From Halocaridina rubra (lineage: Eukaryota; Arthropoda; Malacostraca; Decapoda; Atyidae), in contig JAXCGZ010002357.1 of assembly GCA_037179515.1 (NCBI GenBank), positions 1 through 64,000 of the forward strand: a DNA stretch of 64,000 nucleotides, written 5' to 3'. A model generated the notes under the pieces. That model saw only the letters and a program-made list of their open reading frames with translations, was not told where the DNA came from and did no database searches. Shown here piece by piece: positions 1 through 18,879 of the stretch. The translations under genes were made by a program, and so were the position numbers. Position 1 is the stretch's first letter. Each line of letters opens with the position of its first letter.

Positions 1-687
1 CGTCTTACTCTAGCCCTCTGTTCCCTTCCTTCTAAGCATGTTTTTATCCATTTCTAGACATTTCCACCTATTCTAGCCATTGCTTGCAGCTTCTTAATAA
101 GTCTCCCATGTGGGACAGTGTCAAATGCTTTCTGGAAGTCTAGATATATGCAATCTGACCAGCCCTCTCTTTCCTGTAAGATTCCGCTTACCTCATCATA
201 AAATTCTAATAAGTTTATTACTGTTGATCTACTTAATCTGAGGCCATGTTGTCTCACTGGCAAAAAGTTGAAGGATTCCAAGTGAAGGGAGATATGTTTC
301 CTTAGTAGTTTCCCCTTAACTCTGCAAACTATGCTGGTCATGGAAACTGGTCTATAGTTTAGAGACATATCCCTCCTTCCCTTTTTGAAGATATGTATCA
401 CATTCAATATTTCCAGCATCTTGGAATCTCCCCTGACTCCAGTGACTTTTTAAATATGATACTTAGTGCCACTGATATTGAGTTTGCGCATTTTTCAAGT
501 ACATGAGGGGATATATCATCAGGACCTGTAGCTTTATGGACATCTAACTCCATAAGCGCTTTGCATACCTCTGTGGCCGAAAGGATGATGTTCTCTAATA
601 CCAGCCCATGAGCTTCCATCTCTGCAATCTGAGGGGGTGGGGTATATTCTACTGTAAATACAGACTGAAAATCCTTGTTCAATTCTT
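1..687 (-). mobile_element. CR1-like LINE fragment, reverse transcriptase part (degenerate)
   Basis: Read on the minus strand, this gives the linker and early reverse transcriptase part of the CR1-like LINE that dominates the right half of the window. Shared peptides include DVHKATGPDDISPH, LESGEIPRCWK and LDFQKAFDTVPHGRL. The 3' side runs off the window at base 1, within the segment encoding TYLEGREQRVRVR. The 5' end stops near 687, just upstream of the segment encoding NKDFQSVF, with no (CA)n tract there. Several frame changes and stops show it is dead. Orientation is opposite to the copies above 38 kb. Confidence 0.9.
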
Positions 688-2007
688 TGGAGAAAAGAAA
701 CCAAAGACAACCTCGGCATTTATGAGAGTAATTACTTATCTCCAGAAGTAACTAATTTATAAAATACAGAAAGAAAGCGTACATAACGGTTGTACTAAAG
801 AGGAATAAAAAGCAAGTCAACATTATCAAAGGAATATATGGCAACAGTACATAGAAAAGAATGTTCTCTAAAATATAAATTTACTTTATTCGAAGCTAAT
901 AATACGAATTTTAGCTATGAATGGCTAAAAAAACGAGACAGCTCAAATATTTTACTCAGGTACTGCGTCAACCTCTTACCAATAACTACACTACCCTTCA
1001 ATTGTTTTGTTTTTTTTGTTTTTTTTGAAGCATACTTACTGAAAACTATTTTTTCCCTTAAGGCATGGACAAATTTCTGCATCCAATGGTAGTTTAGATT
1101 TTGCCTTTTTTTACCGAGATCCTGAGGCTTTAGCATGTAAGACAAGAGCTTATTAAATAGTGCAATCACGAAGTTAACAATGCTTAAAAATTTTCTGAAT
1201 TGAGAGGAATATTGACATCTTATTAGAGATCAGTACCCTCATGGATGAGCTCTTCTCTCCAATTAGTCTCCAGTTAAAAAAAAAATCTCCCCACCTGTCA
1301 TCCAGAGCTTTTGAAAAGGTCATTCCTAATACTCATAAGCTAAAATTAAATATCATTTCATTCTGTTATATATACTGTATATACTTGAAGTAATACACTG
1401 TACTATTTACCTTCAGATTACAAAGTCAAACAATTATAAAAAAATTTAAACTAAATCCATGAAGCAACATATTACAAATTGAGGCCCATTCATATTTACA
1501 TCTAAAACTATTATTTGAAAACTAAAGACTCATTCCACAGCTCTTAACAGATATGATTAAGAAATAAACTGACATGGTAATAATGAGACAATGACTGCGT
1601 GGTACTTTCCTCGCTTAACTATAGCAAATGATTACAATTAGAAAGAGGAAATTAATATCATATGCTAATATCATGAAAGGACACCACAAATGCATTAGTA
1701 ATAATATTCTTATTTTCTGAATATCAACAAATATAGAGAAGTTCCCCTACTAATGTAATAATCGAGTTACAAACATTCACAGATACAAACAAAAAAATAT
1801 TCATTATCTACCCATTTAGTAATGGATGTATTACTGTACTGTACTCCATTATTGCATTATATAATTACTGTATTAAAATTCGTTTATACCATATACTTTA
1901 AGGTTTATATAGTAGTTAGTGTATTTAGCCTAAGTACTGTACAGTACTGCATATCAATGTACTATACAATACTTTTGTTTACCCAAACACAAATTACGAA
2001 CAATTCC

Positions 2008-2047
2008 ACTTACGAACGGATTTCTGCAACCTATCTTGTTCGTAAGT
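2008..2047. repeat. Inverted repeat resembling a Tigger terminal repeat
   Basis: Perfect 10 bp arms (ACTTACGAAC at 2008-2017, GTTCGTAAGT at 2038-2047) flank a 20 bp spacer. The wording, lines of 'acttacgaac', resembles terminal regions of Tigger/pogo elements such as the one at 20299-21465 (which has 'tacttgcgaac' read inward). No second terminus was located, so this may be a solo remnant or coincidence. Confidence 0.3.
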
Positions 2048-2278
2048 TGGGAGTATATGTATAAATTTTAAAACATTTGCATAAAGAAGGTGAAAACTAA
2101 AACTATTGAGCGTGCAAATATTTTCATTACCCTAAAGAGAGTAAAGTTTACTGCATTATTTTCATAGGTACTGGATAAGGCACAATATGAAATTTTATCA
2201 TTATAAATATTATCTGTACAACCTTCGGCAAGTCCCTCATAACTGAAAAGAAGGCAATAAATGTGAAGCATATAGAGA

Positions 2279-2300
2279 ATAATAATAATAATAATAATAA
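2279..2300. repeat. (TAA)n microsatellite
   Basis: Short run of about seven AAT/TAA units, seen directly. Confidence 0.9.
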
Positions 2301-4202
2301 ATAAGGGTGATGATGCCAGAATAGATGAACATTAAACACACTCTTAAAAACTTGCGTAAAGAAAACCAGTTTTCATAATGCCATTATACAATGAAAAAAA
2401 AAAAACAAACCTAAGCTTAGAAGAAGTGCAACAATATGAATATGTACCCCAAATAACCATAAAAACTCAGTTTTTCCAATGAAAAATCTATGCACAGGTA
2501 GATGACACTCTTAGAGAAATAACTAAATGCTAAATCCAGTTATTCATAACTATAGAAGATATGTAATTTTTCCTGATGCATCATCACGTATAATTATCTT
2601 GGTCATCATTTTAAGTTATCTATGATAAGGCTAACGTTGTCTATATCAATGGAAATGATCTTAAAACAAGAATTTATCATGCAAATTTAGATAAGAGCAT
2701 TATAAATATTATATTTCCTTTATCCAAATGTTGTGTACTGTCAGAAAACGTTTTACACTCTACATAATGTTTTTATTCCTAGAATAATTGCAATATAATT
2801 ATTGAATTTTCTTGTTATTAAAATATCTGTTTTATTTCATAAAGATTTGTCTTAGAATATAACCATAAGATAATGGAAATAAAAAAAATTATAAAAACAA
2901 GTGTGAAGATTATACTAAATACGAGAAACTGATAATTCAGGTAACCACGCGAGACAATAATATATATTATAGTTGAACACAGTAGCGAGGCTATGCATGT
3001 AATGTAAAGAGTACCCCAGCTTAAGCAACCTGGTACAATCAAACACACAGCTACAAGGAAAGTACATGCAACAAATTCTCAATGCACTACACACAAAACA
3101 TATACACAAACAATGCTTAGGTAACATCAATATTCTTAGTTTCCTTAGCTTTACCTTTTATTCTACTACATAAGAATGAACTATTAAAATGCTACTATCA
3201 TTTTAACCGATGACTTTTTGTTAAGGAAAGATTAAACAGGCGCAATAACAAGAACGCCCATCCAGCAAAGCTAAAGCTAGTCACATTCAAAGTGCAACAG
3301 AAGCAAACAGTGCAACATTTCAAAAGATATGACATACCAATAATAGCATATATCATTACCTGCCACTACAACATGAATGATTTAACATAGGGATCTTATC
3401 AAACACATTTCATTCCCAAAGTTCTGCTATTCAAAAGCAGAGATGTTATAAAAGTTACTTCACTTAATTCATCTTTGTTTTGAAGCTATATACTAAAAGA
3501 CATTATAACAAAATTTTGGGAACAACAACAATGACAAGAAAACAAGACATTAAATGGCCTCTTAAGAAGAAGCAGATACCGAGGGAAAATTAGTCAATAA
3601 TGAACTAAAATATCATGCATACAAAGTACAATTCAGTAACGATTAAACTGTACTTGATTGTTCACTGGGACAAAGTTCTACCAAGTAGTCTGTGTGAGCC
3701 TGTGGATTGGAGATATCAAACTTTAAGAAAGCAAGCAAAGAAATAATACATTTTAAAGTGTTTAGAAACAAAATGAGAGAAAAACTGAAGGCTACCTAAA
3801 ATGAAATATCACAATAATTACAAGAATCTATCTCCATAGAGTTATAATATAGAACTACTATATATAGAAAGAGATGAAATAAAACTGCACTGTCTATGAT
3901 TCATGAAGAAGGGATTGATACTTATTTCAAATAAAAATACGAATTGAAGTCATTCTTAGTTACACTAATACACACTATAGAAAGTGCAAGAGTAATCACA
4001 AAAGATATAGATAGCAATTACTAGAATTATTAACTGATAATGAAATACATAACGATGAATAATACAGACTGAAATGTATGATGTGACACAGGAGTCTGAA
4101 CAGGAGGAACTTAAATTGAAGAACTGAATAACATCCTACAAATGTGACCATATACAAAATCAGAAACTACTCTTAAATCACTACTATAACACTATAACAA
4201 AT

Positions 4203-4362
<160 letters not shown>

Positions 4363-4587
4363 TGTATATGTGAAAATACTTAAGCATTAGTAATTATGCA
4401 TAAGTCACTAAGATTAGCAGTGAATAAATATTTTTTCTATTAGGCTCACACTCTATAAGATTCTGAATAAGAAAACATATACAAACAAACTTACATATAC
4501 ATAAGCATATAGAAGGTTATTCCTCCATTTAAGATGAAGAAGTTATAAGGCTACTGAGCGCTGACTCAGGAGGCAACTGATTACTAT

Positions 4588-4589
<2 letters not shown>

Positions 4590-4678
<89 letters not shown>
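4590..4678. repeat. (TA)n microsatellite
   Basis: About 89 bp of uninterrupted alternating AT, 230 bp from the previous tract. No flanking target duplication or terminal repeats were seen. Confidence 0.97.
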
Positions 4679-4683
<5 letters not shown>

Positions 4684-5110
4684 TAGCAAAACTTAATCCA
4701 GAGCATGAACACAATAAGAATGGGACCATTTAAGCAACTGCTTATTCAGGGAGTTGCACTTATCTATTAGACACAGGGGTCATTATACCTTCTACTTTAC
4801 TATACATCAGAGAGGAGCATTACTAAGCATTTGGAATTAAATGGTGGATCCCACAAAGCTCAACCTACTCATGAATTTGTGTCATGAAAGGGCTCTAGTC
4901 ACATATGTAATATAAGAGACTACAAAGGTGGGCTGGCAATCCTTTCTTTAGAAGAGTTCTTTATTCCTCATAATCACCTTACCATCCGACTATCTATTAA
5001 ATGTGCTCTAATTCTTTTCAAATAATCAGTTAATTTTACAATGATAATGGGAGCAGGTAATACAGAAAGAGACACAGAATACAAGCAGAATAAAAAATTG
5101 ACAATAGATT
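4679..5110. other. Unassigned AT-rich DNA
   Basis: Nothing recognisable on either strand in this stretch between the (TA)n tract and the possible transposase remnant. Confidence 0.5.
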
Positions 5111-5113
5111 TGA

Positions 5114-5561
5114 ATGTTCCATGAAACAGAAAAATGTGTGAAGATTCAAAGATTTTGCAGGTATCCACAGAAGCTGGTGAGGATAGTTTCACTAACAGAA
5201 TCGAGGAAAATAGAAAGTCGCATTGACAAGTATCAACATATCTTTACTGACGAGAGCATTGAGGAAATGATGAGATCTTTAGCAGATATAGAAACAGAAG
5301 ATACAGAGTCTCAGCTAATTGTGTAGATGCTGGAGGGCTATAAAATAGTTTATCAGAGCTCCCAAGAATGAATGAATCTTGCTTAGGAATTGGGCCCTTC
5401 AAAGGAACAAAACGTATGTCACTAGGGGGATTATAGCTAGCCTTGAGCCACTGCAAGAGAGCATTGAGGAGGCCAAGAGAATGAGGAAGCAGCTTTCTAT
5501 AACAATGTATTTTACCCCAAAATCTGACAATGAAAGGTCCTTTCACTCATTATTATCCTAA
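5114..5561 (+). pseudogene. Possible pogo/Tigger-type transposase C-terminal remnant
   Basis: Two short plus-strand open stretches (5114-5326, 5379-5561) encode an acidic segment (DESIEEMMRSLADIETED) and, further on, LEPLQESIEEAKRMRKQLSI followed by TMYFTP. The second resembles the C-terminal tail of TIGD/jerky-like pogo transposases, which end in a 'KQ-(T/S)-(T/I)-T-x-(Y/F)-F' type motif after a helical acidic region. The catalytic domain is absent and stops separate the pieces. This is family resemblance judged by eye, so chance similarity remains possible. Confidence 0.35.
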
Positions 5562-5957
5562 GTCATAAATCTCCACAGCACCTGACTTTACACCTCCTGC
5601 AAAACACAGCCATTCTCTAAGTGAAATAAATGTAGATGATCCTTTTGGAATGTCATCAGAAGGTTCATATTAGCCTGATGTCTCATCTTTCACCTACAGT
5701 GCCACTCATATCATCATCAACTTGCCACTATCACCTTTTTCAACATTATGATCTTAGGCTATAAACTTATCTCAAAAGAGAAGAATTGGGAAATCTGGTA
5801 CATGCTAACATTACTTTAGTGAGAAGGAGAATTAATGTGTGTATGAGATGGAATAAATGAAAATGAGTAAATGAGTGGTATGGTTCACATTTCTTGACAA
5901 TTTGTTATTGTTCTTATAATCATTATGCTTTAACATCTATTTTACTATGCACATGTA

Positions 5958-6757
5958 GTTTTTTTTTTTTAGTGTGACACCGGGACAAGCAGATACTGCC
6001 CTCATCAACAAAGGCCTGGGCACGAGAAAACATCAAGACAAAGGAAAAGAAAAAGGCTAAGGAGAAGGCAGAGATGAGGTAATGTCACACAAAGGAAAAT
6101 GACAGACAGAAAAAAAAAACAGTCAAAGTACAGAGGACCCAGAGATATGGAGGACTAGGCTCTGAGATGACGATAGATCTGCTTTTTAAAGGATGAAAGG
6201 TCATAAGAATTAGGAAAGACAGAAGGAGGAAGAGAGTTCCAGAGTCTGGAGGTAGATGAGAAGAAGCAGTCGCTGCACCGACCAATCCACGAGCTACAAA
6301 TCTCCACACAGTACCCTCATCAACATAGGCCTGGGCACGAGAAAACATCAAGACAAAGGAAAAGAAAAAGGCTAAGGAGAAGGCAGAGATGAGGTAATGT
6401 CACACAAAGGAAAATGACACAGAAAAAAAAAACAAGTCAAAGTACAGAGGACCCAGAGATATGGAGGACTAGGCTCTGAGATGACGATAGATCTGCTTTT
6501 TGAAGGATGAAAGGTCATAAGAATTAGGAAAGACAGAAGAAGGAAGAGAGTTCCAGAGTCTGGAGGTAAATGAGAAGAAGCAGTCGCTGCACCGACCAAT
6601 CCACGAGCTACAAATCTCCACACAGTACCTGTGAGATGAGGCCGCTTGGCGAGTGTTACGTGGCCTCGGCAATGGGGGAGGGATGCAACTCGCCAACTCA
6701 TTAGAGCAGCGATGGAAGTAGTAGCGATACAAAAGAGAAAGATATACAACACTTTCA
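5958..6757 (-). mobile_element. Jockey-like LINE 3' end with internal 315 bp tandem duplication
   Basis: On the minus strand this encodes the ORF2 C-terminus of a Jockey-like LINE: peptides ELASCIPPPLPRPRNTRQA, CVEICSSWIGRCSDCFF and LWNSLPSSVFPNSYDLSSFK, followed by a stop and 3' UTR. The plus-strand poly-T at 5958-5971 is the poly-A tail of the minus-strand element. Bases 5999-6313 are repeated almost exactly at 6314-6628, so the C-terminal coding end and 3' UTR occur twice in tandem. A related single copy lies at 41283-42052. Confidence 0.85.
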
Positions 6758-7583
6758 ATAAACTTGCTGAGTCATTTTACATTTCTTTAAAATTTACTAT
6801 TGTAGTTCCAGCATAAAGCTTCTATATTAATTTCAAAAAGCAACATTCATGGAGAAATTTTATCATGATACTGTACACGTAATTTCCGGACAGAAGTTTA
6901 GTATATCTGTTCACAGGCATGTTTTACATTTCTTTAAAGTTTATTAATGTAGTTAAAATCATTATGGTTTTCATTTATTATACTATACATGTATAATTTA
7001 TTCATAAAAAATGAAAGCAACGAGCTTATGAAAACGTTGTATTATGATACCTGTAATTCTTAGATTTAATAAGGTTTTTGACTGGTGCTCTACTTTTAAT
7101 CAAATTTATTATTGAAGTAATACTCGCTATGTTTTAACATTTATTTTTATGTGCAACTTGTAGAGTTCATTTGCTATACAAGAAAAGTAGCCACACTTGT
7201 TGAGACCTTTTATCATGATTCAAGTAAGTTTCAGATAGAGGTTTAGTAAACCTAATTACTGGCATGTTTTACATTCCCTTAGATTTATTATTGTAGTTAA
7301 AATTATCATGTTTTTTGCATTTACTGTGCAGTATGTACAATTTATTATTAATACATGAAAGAAACCACCCTTTTGGAGACGTTTTATTATGATACGTGAA
7401 TTTTTCTGATAGAGGTTTAATAAACCTGTTCACTTTTATGTTTTGCATGCATTTAAATTTAGGAATGTAGTTATAATCATTATGTTTATACATCCATGTT
7501 ACCGTGCAGAACGTATAATTTATTTGCAATCCACAAAAGTAAATGCTTTATTACGACACATACTTTTCAGATAAAAGTTTAGT

Positions 7584-7794
7584 TGTTGTTGCTGTCCCCT
7601 GAGCTTCCTGACAGAAGAGTCCTCAATCCCAAAGAATACCTGCCAAACAAGGGATTTTCTCCAGAGCTATCAGAGTGTATACTGTGTTGGTGCTGTGTAT
7701 GGTGTGTGCGGTGAAGTCTTAATGTGATTCCAGGGTTACTCTCAATGTCTTCAGCTAGAAGGACTTCTTCAAGACATGACTGCCAGGGAGTCAT
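7584..7794 (-). mobile_element. Short SINE-like/LINE-derived insert with 2A-like peptide motif
   Basis: A ~211 bp insert sits inside a satellite unit. Both flanks carry 'tttag', a plausible target site duplication. Read on the minus strand it ends in a (CAA)n tail. The minus-strand frame encodes LLAEDIESNPG followed by Ile. This resembles the D-(V/I)-E-x-N-P-G-P ribosome-skipping motif known at the N-terminus of several non-LTR retrotransposons, but the final proline is missing here. It may be an internally deleted LINE or a SINE sharing that 5' region. No complete gene is present. Confidence 0.5.
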
Positions 7795-7924
7795 TCTAAA
7801 TTTAGTAAACTTTTTTACGGGTATGTGACATTTCTTTAAATTTTATAACTGTACTGTAGTTATAATCATTATCTTTTATAGACATGAAATTGAGCATCAT
7901 ATGCACTTTATTCATAATACAAGA

Positions 7925-8485
7925 TCGAAAGAACACAAAAGGCAGGTTGGGAATAGGTAATATGCAAAGTATTGTCGGATTTGAGTAAGGATCACGAATA
8001 TGAGTGAATTTTGACCTATGCAGCCGGTGGTGAAACCACCTGTGTGAAAAAATTGACAAAAATGAAAAAGAAAAAAAAGAGGCCTGCGGTACTCCAATGT
8101 TAACCTGAAAAGCACCACAAACAACCACTAATGGCAGCTTAGGGAACAACAACATCCACTGATTTATGACGAGATGGAAATCTAGTTGTCAAGTTAAATA
8201 GGTCTTGAAAAACACAGAGAGAGTAGCTTAGTAAATATGATCCAATGCCAAATTCCAATCTATAGATTTTGGAATATCAGGAGAGAGCATATATTCCTCT
8301 CTAAAGTATCTAACAGAAGTAGACCAGATATGAGTAGTCTATAGGAGGAGTCTTCTTGTTGATCTAGATCTAAAGAATGCACAGAAGAATGACATAGGAA
8401 TGATATCCATGAAGTTTGGAAATGTCAATGTTGAGACTAGCTTCAAGGCATTTAAAAGAAGAAAAAAGAGAGAGAGGTTCAGTGC
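7925..8485 (-). pseudogene. Badly decayed Jockey-like LINE reverse transcriptase segment
   Basis: Minus-strand frames give recognisable but broken pieces of a Jockey-type RT: 'LSPDIPKSIDWNLALDH' (compare D-I-x-K-A-F-D-R-V-W-H), then 'VINQWMLLFPKLPLVV', then 'NIGVPQASFF' (compare [13 protein letters not shown]). The order matches RT motifs running from the finger region into the QG motif. Several stops and frame changes intervene. It may belong with the Jockey-like 3' end at 5958-6757 on the same strand or be a separate insertion. Confidence 0.55.
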
Positions 8486-10884
8486 GTAGGTTGCAAAGTC
8501 ATCCTTCCTGATACCTTGCTTTATTTATTATACTTCTGAACCACATATTTTCCTGATTTTCTTGTGCAGTCAACCAATACCCTTCCTATTTTTCCCTTAT
8601 TTTTTCTATCTCACAAACCAGGAACGAGGTGGCAAAATGACACCAAGCATTCCTCTACTATATAAGAACAGAAGACAACTTTGATGCATTTATGGATAAA
8701 CCATAAAGAATTTGATAACTTTTTAATGGGTATCCAAGACCATACACCTGAAAAACTAAGTAATCAGCAGCATAGGTTTCCAAAACACTTTAAAAGTACC
8801 ACCATATGAAATATTACAACTACACTACTGCAGTCATGTTTACTTTTGCAAGTGCCATAGTGAATATTATATTAAAGCTACTCTTGATGAGTATCTATGG
8901 GTAAGAGAAGGTGTAAATTGAAATTATCAAGACATTTTAATGTACATAGTGTAATATTTAGTGAGGTCTTTTATAACTAAACAACATTTTTACCAGTTCT
9001 TATATGTCAACACGAAACTTTGAACGTAAGAAATGTGCTATCTAATTTATCTTCAAGTCAGTATTACATTTATATATCAATACAATAATGATAAAACAAT
9101 ATACGTATATAGCTTTAAATAGTTACTTGCTTAACTAATATTTACATAATATTTCACTGAATACCATAGATACAACACTGAAGAAGGAGAACAGTAATTA
9201 CATTAAATCAAACTATCCTAACAGAGGAATCCTAATATTATAATTCATAGATTCCACAATTTTTGTGAACCCAAGACTAGTCACTCGGTGTTGCAATGAG
9301 ATGAAATACTATAATTATTCTACTAAACAGCTGTCAAATCAAAAGCAATGTCAAAGAAATTTGCTAATTTCAGCGGTAAACTCTAGTCACAGTTCAATAT
9401 GATGATGTTGTAAGAAAAGAACTGCACCTCCAAAGATAGATTTGCATTTAGCAAAGACAAAAAGAAACTACACTCATTCATTTATATATGCATTTGTTGA
9501 CTTCAATTTTCATAAAGTAATCTTTCTAGCACGGTAATTATTAATGCAACTGCAATGGAACAAAATAAGTGGAAAATAAATATGGATGATGTAAATTTTT
9601 TACCATATGTTCCTACAGCAATTTTAGATAATATGAATTGGTAATATTCATACATTCATCCTTTAGAGGAAGAGGGAAGCAATGAGAAACTGAAGTTAGG
9701 AGAAAATTTTAACAAGAGAAAAAAATGCTTAGGATGGCACATTCTACAAAGGATGAAGTTCATATTGCAATTATCTGCATTCTTGAGACTTGCAAGGCAA
9801 ATAATGCATATTGCTAAATTCTACAACTGCTGTAAGCTATAGATTTTTGTTATGGATCATATTTCTACATATGTCAATTCAAAATTATATATTAAAAAAA
9901 AAATACCATCTTCTATCTTAGGTTTACTCATAAGATTGTTATTTTTCATAAATCTTTCAAGACGGGAAATTGTAGTCAATATCAACCTTGAAATAGGTTA
10001 CTGTTAAGTCCTATATGTATGTACAAAGACAAAGTGAGATAATGCAATTCACAAGCTACCTTCAACATCAGGATCCAAGAAGTTCAGTTAATAAGGCAGT
10101 AAGTTAGTGTATCAGTGAGTTTAAATAATTTATAACTAATATATAACTAGTATCACGGCATAATCATTATCTAGAATCCAACGTGATGCAAAAAAAATAA
10201 TAAATTTTCACTGGAACGATTTCTATTATCGCATTAGTAAATAAACTATGAACTGCATCAGAGAAATGAATAGTACTTTCAAGACACATAAGTCTCATTT
10301 AGATCAAGTGCTCCTACAAAAGTGAATTCTACTTAAGATGAAATGTCTGCAAGCACAACCAAATAATGAGGCAAACTACCATTATGTCACGACTCAATGA
10401 TGAAAGCATGGTGAGATTTGAATCCTATATCACTAAGTGAAGGAGTAAAAGACCAACATTTTCCTTGGATATTCATTCCCTCATCTGGTAGGAAGTATTA
10501 GTAAAGGAAGAATAAACAGTTTTCAAAAAGTTGAAGAAAAAGTCTAAATTTAAAGGTATGGCAAACTTGTAAATTGCAACACCACAATGATGAATGCACT
10601 GAAAAAATATACTTATATATTTACTTTATAGAAAAATACAAAATAAAAATATAATAAATTACAAGTAATATTAAGAAGCATGAAATCAGGAAGTACAGTG
10701 TTAAGATAATGAAAAAATAAAAATAAAAAAAGAGGATCCAAAGTTGTGGATAATACTATAGATGGGAAAGTGGGAGAGAAAACTGTAAAAGATATTCCAA
10801 GAAATTTAACTCAAAATAAAAGTCAATCCACCAAGAAATAAGAGCCAAATATGCTGCTCATAACATCTAAGAATACTGAATAAA

Positions 10885-10885
<1 letters not shown>
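8486..10885. other. Unassigned AT-rich DNA
   Basis: No gene, structural RNA or element recognised in these 2.4 kb on either strand. Likely intron of tomosyn or intergenic. Confidence 0.5.

Positions 10886-10963
<78 letters not shown>
10886..10963. repeat. (TAA)n microsatellite
   Basis: About 26 AAT/TAA units followed by an A-rich flank. Open frames reading poly-Leu on the minus strand here are repeat artefacts. Confidence 0.97.
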
Positions 10964-17172
<6,209 letters not shown>

Positions 17173-17284
17173 AAGACAATTCATACCAAGAGAAACACAC
17201 TTGGCAGAAATCAAATCTGGTTGTGATCATGATTTTTTTAAAAATCCAAGGTACTCGCCAACTCAATTGTTTCCTTTTCCTTTG

Positions 17285-17384
<100 letters not shown>

Positions 17385-17960
17385 GAATATTAATGTGATT
17401 ATTTCGAAAAACTGTAAACCCAACTGATTTCGACTTTGACATGACATTCCATCCACATGAGCCCATCTACACCTATATCAAAATATGTATTCTATATGAT
17501 TTTGATAAAATAAATAAAGGAACTAAACAATTTTTATAAACATCATAGAGTAAACACACTGCAATATGCAGCTTATACACCATTACTTATAAGAAAATTT
17601 GTTTGTATATGATAATGATATTTTTAGTTTTGACTTAGAAATTGCATTGATATATCAGTAAGTTTGTCATGTGCGGCCTAAGACCTACATCTAACCTCAA
17701 CTTCGCAAAGGAGTTTTAGCTTACACAAATCTGTTAGGCGTATGATTACAAATATTAACAGAAGTGGCAAGTTCTCTTTAATATAAATACAAAATGGAAA
17801 ACTAACAAAATATAAACATAAAACTGACCAAATTATACATGTATGTCTAAACAGCCATAAGCTTAACTTTTGATCAAGAAATGGTTGTATTTACCTAATT
17901 GTTCCAGATTCAAGGTAAAGAAAAAAAGACTGTAGTCATTATTTACATTAGATAACGTAA

Positions 17961-18000
17961 ATAATAATAATAATAATAATAAGAATAATAATAATAATAA

Positions 18001-18043
<43 letters not shown>
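17961..18043. repeat. (TAA)n microsatellite with AAG interruptions
   Basis: AAT/TAA units with two 'aagaat' interruptions, 310 bp downstream of the last visible tomosyn exon. Confidence 0.95.
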
Positions 18044-18045
<2 letters not shown>

Positions 18046-18354
18046 TTATACTAATCATTGAAAACTTTAAATTAAACTGGTGAATGTCATTACCAAATTC
18101 AGATTTCAACAGATGCATTAATGCTGGACTATGATTTTATAGTTGTGTAAAGGATATAGGCATGATCTATCAATTTTAGAGAGGAGTATAAAGTGCAAAT
18201 AAAATATAAAATGACTAGTGAAGAAAATTAATTACAAACTTCAAAATATTGAGCCTGACGTATGAATAATTTCAAATAAAAAAAATACAATAATACAAAG
18301 CAAAAGAGAGAGCCGAGTATATAGCTAAATATGAAAACAAATGATCACATTTAC

Positions 18355-18538
18355 CTGGTCAGATGAGGGTGATTTACTGCGCTCTTCCTCTTTGCACGAA
18401 TCTGTTCGCTTGGGAGACCGGGGCACTCGCTGATAAGGATCAGCACTGCCATAGAGCTCGGGAGTTCCCATATTTAATAAACTAGCCTTGGCAATGTAGT
18501 CGACAATCACTAGCCCGCTTTCATTACCATAGGATAGT
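18355..18538 (-). CDS. Tomosyn: Tomosyn exon I (ninth visible exon)
   Basis: 184 bp internal exon of tomosyn (syntaxin-binding protein 5 family). It completes a split Leu codon and reads LSYGNESGLVIVDYIAKASL, then NMGTPELYGSADPYQRVPRS and a Lys/Ser/Glu-rich stretch ending SKSPSSDQ. This corresponds to vertebrate tomosyn 'GLAMVDYLQKAVLLNLGTIELYGS' followed by the R-x-PRSPRK region, which precedes the alternatively spliced hypervariable loop of the second WD40 propeller. The acceptor is TTTGCCAG at 18539 and the donor GTAAAT at 18354; it ends in phase 0. No downstream exon was found between 1 and 18354, so the hypervariable loop, last blades and R-SNARE lie beyond the window. Confidence 0.93.
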
Positions 18539-18724
18539 CTGGCAAAGAAAATTACAAGAGGAATAGGTTGCCTAACAATTCTCACTAAAATTATAGATTA
18601 AGTGTTGAAAAATCCTAATGATAATATCTACTCGGTTCTCAAAAAAAAAATATATATATATTTCCAATTCTTTTATTGAAAGTTTGATAAAACTTTATTC
18701 ATTCCTGCGCAGTATGATACTTAC
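18539..18724 (-). other. Short tomosyn intron H-I
   Basis: 186 bp intron with GTAAGT donor (18724 side) and a CCAG acceptor (18539 side), splitting a Leu codon in phase 2. It contains a short AT microsatellite and nothing else. Confidence 0.85.
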
Positions 18725-18879
18725 AGGCCATATGAGGAATTAATAGACAATGCTGATATAGACCCGGGTGGTTCACCCTCAACCCAGGGAGTGAGGCATA
18801 CTAAATCAGCCTGATAACCAGGAGATTTCTTCTGTGATCCTCCTCGTACACGAATGGGTACAAAATAATCGAGCGATGC
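18725..18879 (-). CDS. Tomosyn: Tomosyn exon H
   Basis: 155 bp exon starting in phase 0 and ending in phase 2. It reads ASLDYFVPIRVRGGSQKKSP, then GYQADLVCLTPWVEGEPPGS and ISALSINSSYGL. It matches the conserved tomosyn segment vertebrates write as 'GYQxELVxQLVWVDGEPPQQITSLAxNSxYGL', a WD40 blade at the start of the second propeller. The acceptor is TATCTTCAG at 18880 and the donor GTAAGT at 18724. The phase-0 start matters because it constrains the end of the preceding exon (28720-28914). Confidence 0.95.

Larger units (their letters stand above)
5870..7920. repeat. Diverged ~170 bp tandem repeat (satellite-like), interrupted by insertions
   Basis: A recurrent block built on 'ttttacatttctttaaa', then 'attattgtagtta' and 'aatcattatg', then 'actatgcac...gtataatttattc', then 'gagaccttttatcatgat' and 'gatagaggtttagtaaacc', appears near 5887, 6777, 6923, 7090, 7267, 7438 and 7825. 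Spacing of the uninterrupted units is about 146-177 bp. Units are strongly diverged. A Jockey-like fragment splits the array at about 5958-6757 and a SINE-like insert splits it at 7584-7794. Confidence 0.7.
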
